A stretch of 64,000 nt of DNA from Manduca sexta (lineage: Eukaryota > Arthropoda > Insecta > Lepidoptera > Sphingidae): assembly GCF_014839805.1 (NCBI RefSeq), contig NC_051120.1:3348001-3412000 (forward strand). Reading direction: 5' to 3'. The first letter of the stretch is position 1. Every line of letters begins with the position of its first letter. A program made the position numbers and the translations under genes. Of the stretch, positions 60,988-64,000 are shown piece by piece. The notes beneath the pieces are model-generated. The model had not been told where the DNA came from. It made no database searches and saw only the letters and a program-made list of their open reading frames with translations.

Positions 60988-62175
60988 CTTTTGAATACAT
61001 TTTTATGGTTGAAAGTTAATGAGCGACGTTGGAGGTATTTTTATACATCAACGGTTGTATGTCCGTGAAATATCGTTTCGGTGACGCTGTTTTTATCTAT
61101 ATTCGGTAGTTGGTAGCCCTCAATGGTCGCCAGAATTATATTCGGCTTTGTTACTTTTGGATGTTGAGCTGCTCCCGGAACGCGACTCGTAGAGAGTCAA
61201 TATGACGCTAATAATTTTCGATTTACTCAAATTCTGGTACATTCGCATCTAAGCATTTAAAGGATAGCGTGGGACGCCTCACTGACTCCATTAAAACTAC
61301 AGGATCGGAGCTCAAACTTGTCTAATCGCATGCAATAAAACATGCACACAATTTTTAGTTTTGGTAGCACATGGCTAAGCCATTACAACGAAGCTTCTCA
61401 ATATATGTCCAAAACTAAATTTTCTAGCGAAACTATGTGAATGACTTCGGATTGTTATTAGCATTAATTCTATTGTTGAATTAAATTGTGTGTCAGCGTT
61501 TGCATAAACAGCGTGTGGCGCGCAGAAATACATAAACATGATAGTTTCGACTGTAACGGCATTAGTTTATGTTATTTGGCGTTAAGCCTACCTACTAAAT
61601 ATACAGGCGTATATCAATATGAAATGTATAGCCCATGAGAAGATGCCATTTAATAATTTAGGGATTTACATTATGCATTAGTAACTCGTATAAAAACGAA
61701 TGACCGCGTATTTGATTCGTGCATTAGGGAAAAAAAAAAGTTTGTTTTGTCGGCAATTTGCTACGGTTCTGAGTGCATGAGAATTGGGTGGTAAGATTGT
61801 AAGTCATAGAATTAAAGTATGGCCATGGATTTATACTTTAAACCGTTCAATTAAGATACTCCCAAGCAAACGGCCGTGAGCAGTCGTATACATTAACGGA
61901 GCACGAGTTACAGACGGAAATATGCAGTTTTACGAATAATTTACATAATAAATAGATTTTAGATCTTTTGAAACTTTTAACCCACTAAAAATATTTTATA
62001 TTTTATAGCTTTGCTTGCGAATTAAAACGATGTGTACTTTGGAAGGAGATGCACTTAATTAACATTTTTAGTTTCATTTTCATTAGAAAATTATTGAAAC
62101 TCAATATTATATAAAAAAATTAAACAACTTAAGTAAAGATAACACATTATAGAAATGATGTTTAATTATATTTAA

Positions 62176-62334
62176 TATCGACGGTTAAAAGGCTAATTGA
62201 CTTAGCGTTATTTTTTTATTCGAAAAGTTCTAACTAGTTTAAAAAAACAGAAAAGAGTGCTGATTTTAAATATGTATGAAACTAATTATCGCAAAGAAAA
62301 GTCGCTTCAGTCAATTAGCCTTTTAACCGGCGAT
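62176..62334. mobile_element. ~155-bp TIR element, contig-3 copy
   Basis: CGACGGTTAAAAGGCTAATT left and AATTAGCCTTTTAACCGGCG right; mirror of 46,188-46,345. Confidence 0.6.
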
Positions 62335-62338
62335 GTGT

Positions 62339-62601
62339 AATACATACATACATAACATCACGCATTTTATCCCCGAAGGGTATGCAGAGGCGCAACTAGG
62401 GCACCCACTTTTCGCCAAGTATGTTCCGTCCCATGATGTGATAGGGGCGAGCCTATCGCCATATCGGGCACAAATTCCAGACTCCGGGCTGATACTGAGC
62501 AGAAAACTCAAATATCACTTTGCCCGACCGGGATTCGAACCCAGGACCTCAGAGCGCTATTGTACCGGACATGCAATACAACTACGCCACCGAGGCAGTC
62601 A
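62339..62601 (-). repeat. tRNA-derived SINE, contig-3 copy
   Basis: Mirror of 45,921-46,183. The 123-codon plus-strand frame across it (62,333-62,704) is antisense to the SINE and not a gene. Confidence 0.75.
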
Positions 62602-63194
62602 GATGTGTAATATGTATTATAAATTTCGAATAGATCGAATAGTTCGTCGTTTTGTAGGGGATACCGCCTTAAAACACGTTCAAGGTGGCGCCCGGTTTCA
62701 ATAAGGTTTAACTTATCTCGCTTAACGATATACGTTTGCTAACTTTCAGTACGTGTACGGAACGTGCACAGTAGTAACCTGTTTTTCTTATCTTACGCTT
62801 GCCCTATAGCCGCTTGGCAATGTTTATTTACTGTTTCCAACGTTCTCACGGTGTCCGCGGCGCAGTTGGAGCGATTTCTCAAATTGGATCCGATTGGTCA
62901 CGGCAAGTTTTTTTACAATCTATAGACATAATGAATTTATTTTGCAATCTTGTATTTACTTTATAAGATTAGTATTGACTGTTGAGTAATGGTTATTTTT
63001 GTGTTTGAGGTTTTGGTATGATGCTAATTGACCTAGATTAGGTTTTTGTTGGTAATGTACTTGTATTGAAAAGTTGAAATATTTGATAATAGGCGATTTT
63101 TGCTGATCGTTATTGTGAGATATTGTAAAAATAACATATGGTCATTAAAAAATATTCTTATATATATATATATTTGAAGTGGTAATTGTGGAGC

Positions 63195-63385
63195 TCTAGA
63201 ATTCATTTTGCAGTATGAATCGAATTAATGCCTCCTGGTCCAATTTCGGCCACGGCAGCCAATATCGATAGAGATCAGCTAGATAGATATTATAGTGCAC
63301 AAGTGTGTGCGCAATACCCAGGTGTACTCTCTGTTCTTTCACTATCATAGGCCAGTGAGACGGCAAACTGTATAGCATTCATAAT
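63195..63385 (-). repeat. Dispersed lepidopteran repeat, contig-3 copy
   Basis: Mirror of 45,137-45,322. Confidence 0.5.
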
Positions 63386-63630
63386 AAGTAATAACGCACT
63401 ACTCTTCGTATTTACTTCTTTAACCAAGTAATATAAGTTCGTTTTCTCTAAATCCTCGACAACACTTCAGCAATAAGACGCCTAAAATAACTCACATTCT
63501 TAAAGACGGCAAGCCGTATAGTATGGATACGCATTATATAGCGTCAGATTCTTTAATCAAGTAATGTAATTTAGTTTTTACATCGATAATACTTCAGCAA
63601 TGAAATGTATAAAGTAACTCACACTCTTAA
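63357..63630 (-). repeat. Diverged tandem duplication, contig-3 copy
   Basis: Mirror of 44,888-45,160. Confidence 0.6.
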
Positions 63631-63764
63631 ACAAATAAAAAGCTCATAAAGAAAATGATGTCAGGAAGTAATCATTCCCCGCTCCATACCCATCTCCGAT
63701 AAAACTTCGATTGAATGGAATGTCATTATTTTTATATCATTTTTATAGCACAGGCACTAAACAT

Positions 63765-64000
63765 CCAAAGGGCTTATCCTCTATGATAGTGTTAACTCTT
63801 AACATGGTTGTGTTACGTTATCTTCGTGGAAAAACAGTGGAAGGGTATTCTGTATGGCAAGTTTAAGAGCCGGCGCATGTATGGCGGTACGCAGCATAAA
63901 TAATTTTACTGTCAAAGTATTGTCAACATTGTCTTAATTGAAATAATATTCAAAATCAATTAACTCAACAATGTAACGCAATTTAATGTTGTGTTAGTGG
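63765..64000. mobile_element. MITE with nested MITE, cut by window end
   Basis: Host end CCAAAGGGCTTATCCTCTATG at 63,766; nested GCCGGCGCATGTATGGCGG starts at 63,869; mirror of 44,516-44,752. Confidence 0.65.

Larger units (their letters stand above)
60988..64000 (-). repeat. Start of contig 3, mirror of 44,516-47,543
   Basis: Reverse complement of contig 2 sequence, with only short length differences in the places I compared. Its first ~148 bp also repeat the end of contig 1 in the same orientation. Confidence 0.9.

Noticed and set aside
62333..62704. 123-codon ORF with GFEPRTSERYCTGHAIQLRH
   Set aside because: It is the antisense translation of a tRNA-derived SINE head; the same words appear in the other copies.

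Overview
This is animal nuclear DNA, most likely from a moth or butterfly. It is AT-rich and gene-poor, with no operons and no long open reading frames. It is full of repeat types I associate with Lepidoptera: Helitrons with a 5' TCTATAY start and a 3' GCGAAGCCGCG...CTAG end, tRNA-derived SINEs, a SINE with the GGTAGGTAC / TTACCATCAGGCG signature, short TIR elements (MITEs) and non-LTR 3' tails. No intact protein-coding gene can be shown. The window is probably intergenic or large-intron DNA; a partial exon at the left edge and three GC-rich promoter or first-exon candidates (about 10.9, 16.0 and 27.0 kb) are the only hints of host genes.

Positions 1-22,913 are single-copy in this window. The best feature is a complete 1.9-kb Transib (RAG1-like) DNA transposon at 1,509-3,429. 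It is flanked by a 5-bp CGTCG target duplication. Each end starts with CACAGTG, the V(D)J recombination heptamer, followed 24 bp later by a nonamer-like ACAAAA block. Inside, on the minus strand, lie the N-terminal part and the C-terminal 'SEEAQEARNK' part of a Transib transposase, with the catalytic centre missing. The rest holds two SINE-type repeats, Helitron copies, a non-LTR tail and quiet DNA.

Positions 22,914-64,000 are dominated by one large inverted duplication. The segment 22,914-36,599 reappears reverse-complemented at about 47,399-60,487, and about 44,516-47,543 reappears reverse-complemented at 60,988-64,000. The breaks coincide with two N runs of exactly 500 bases (36,600-37,099 and 60,488-60,987). 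The last ~150 bp before gap 1 are repeated, in the same orientation, as the first ~150 bp after gap 2. The simplest reading is three scaffolded contigs, with the middle one (37,100-60,487) being the other haplotype of the locus placed backwards between its neighbours. A true inverted duplication is not excluded.

Because the two copies can be read against each other, they act as a natural before/after experiment. A 748-bp Helitron (33,353-34,100) has a clean empty site in the other copy, one MITE is present only in the left copy and another only in the right copy. A 0.6-kb TIR element keeps a 100-codon frame in one copy but is frameshifted in the other. An 80-nt segment with strong multibranch folding potential is almost unchanged between copies. 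Positions 37,100-44,515 contain only dispersed repeats and unassigned AT-rich DNA.
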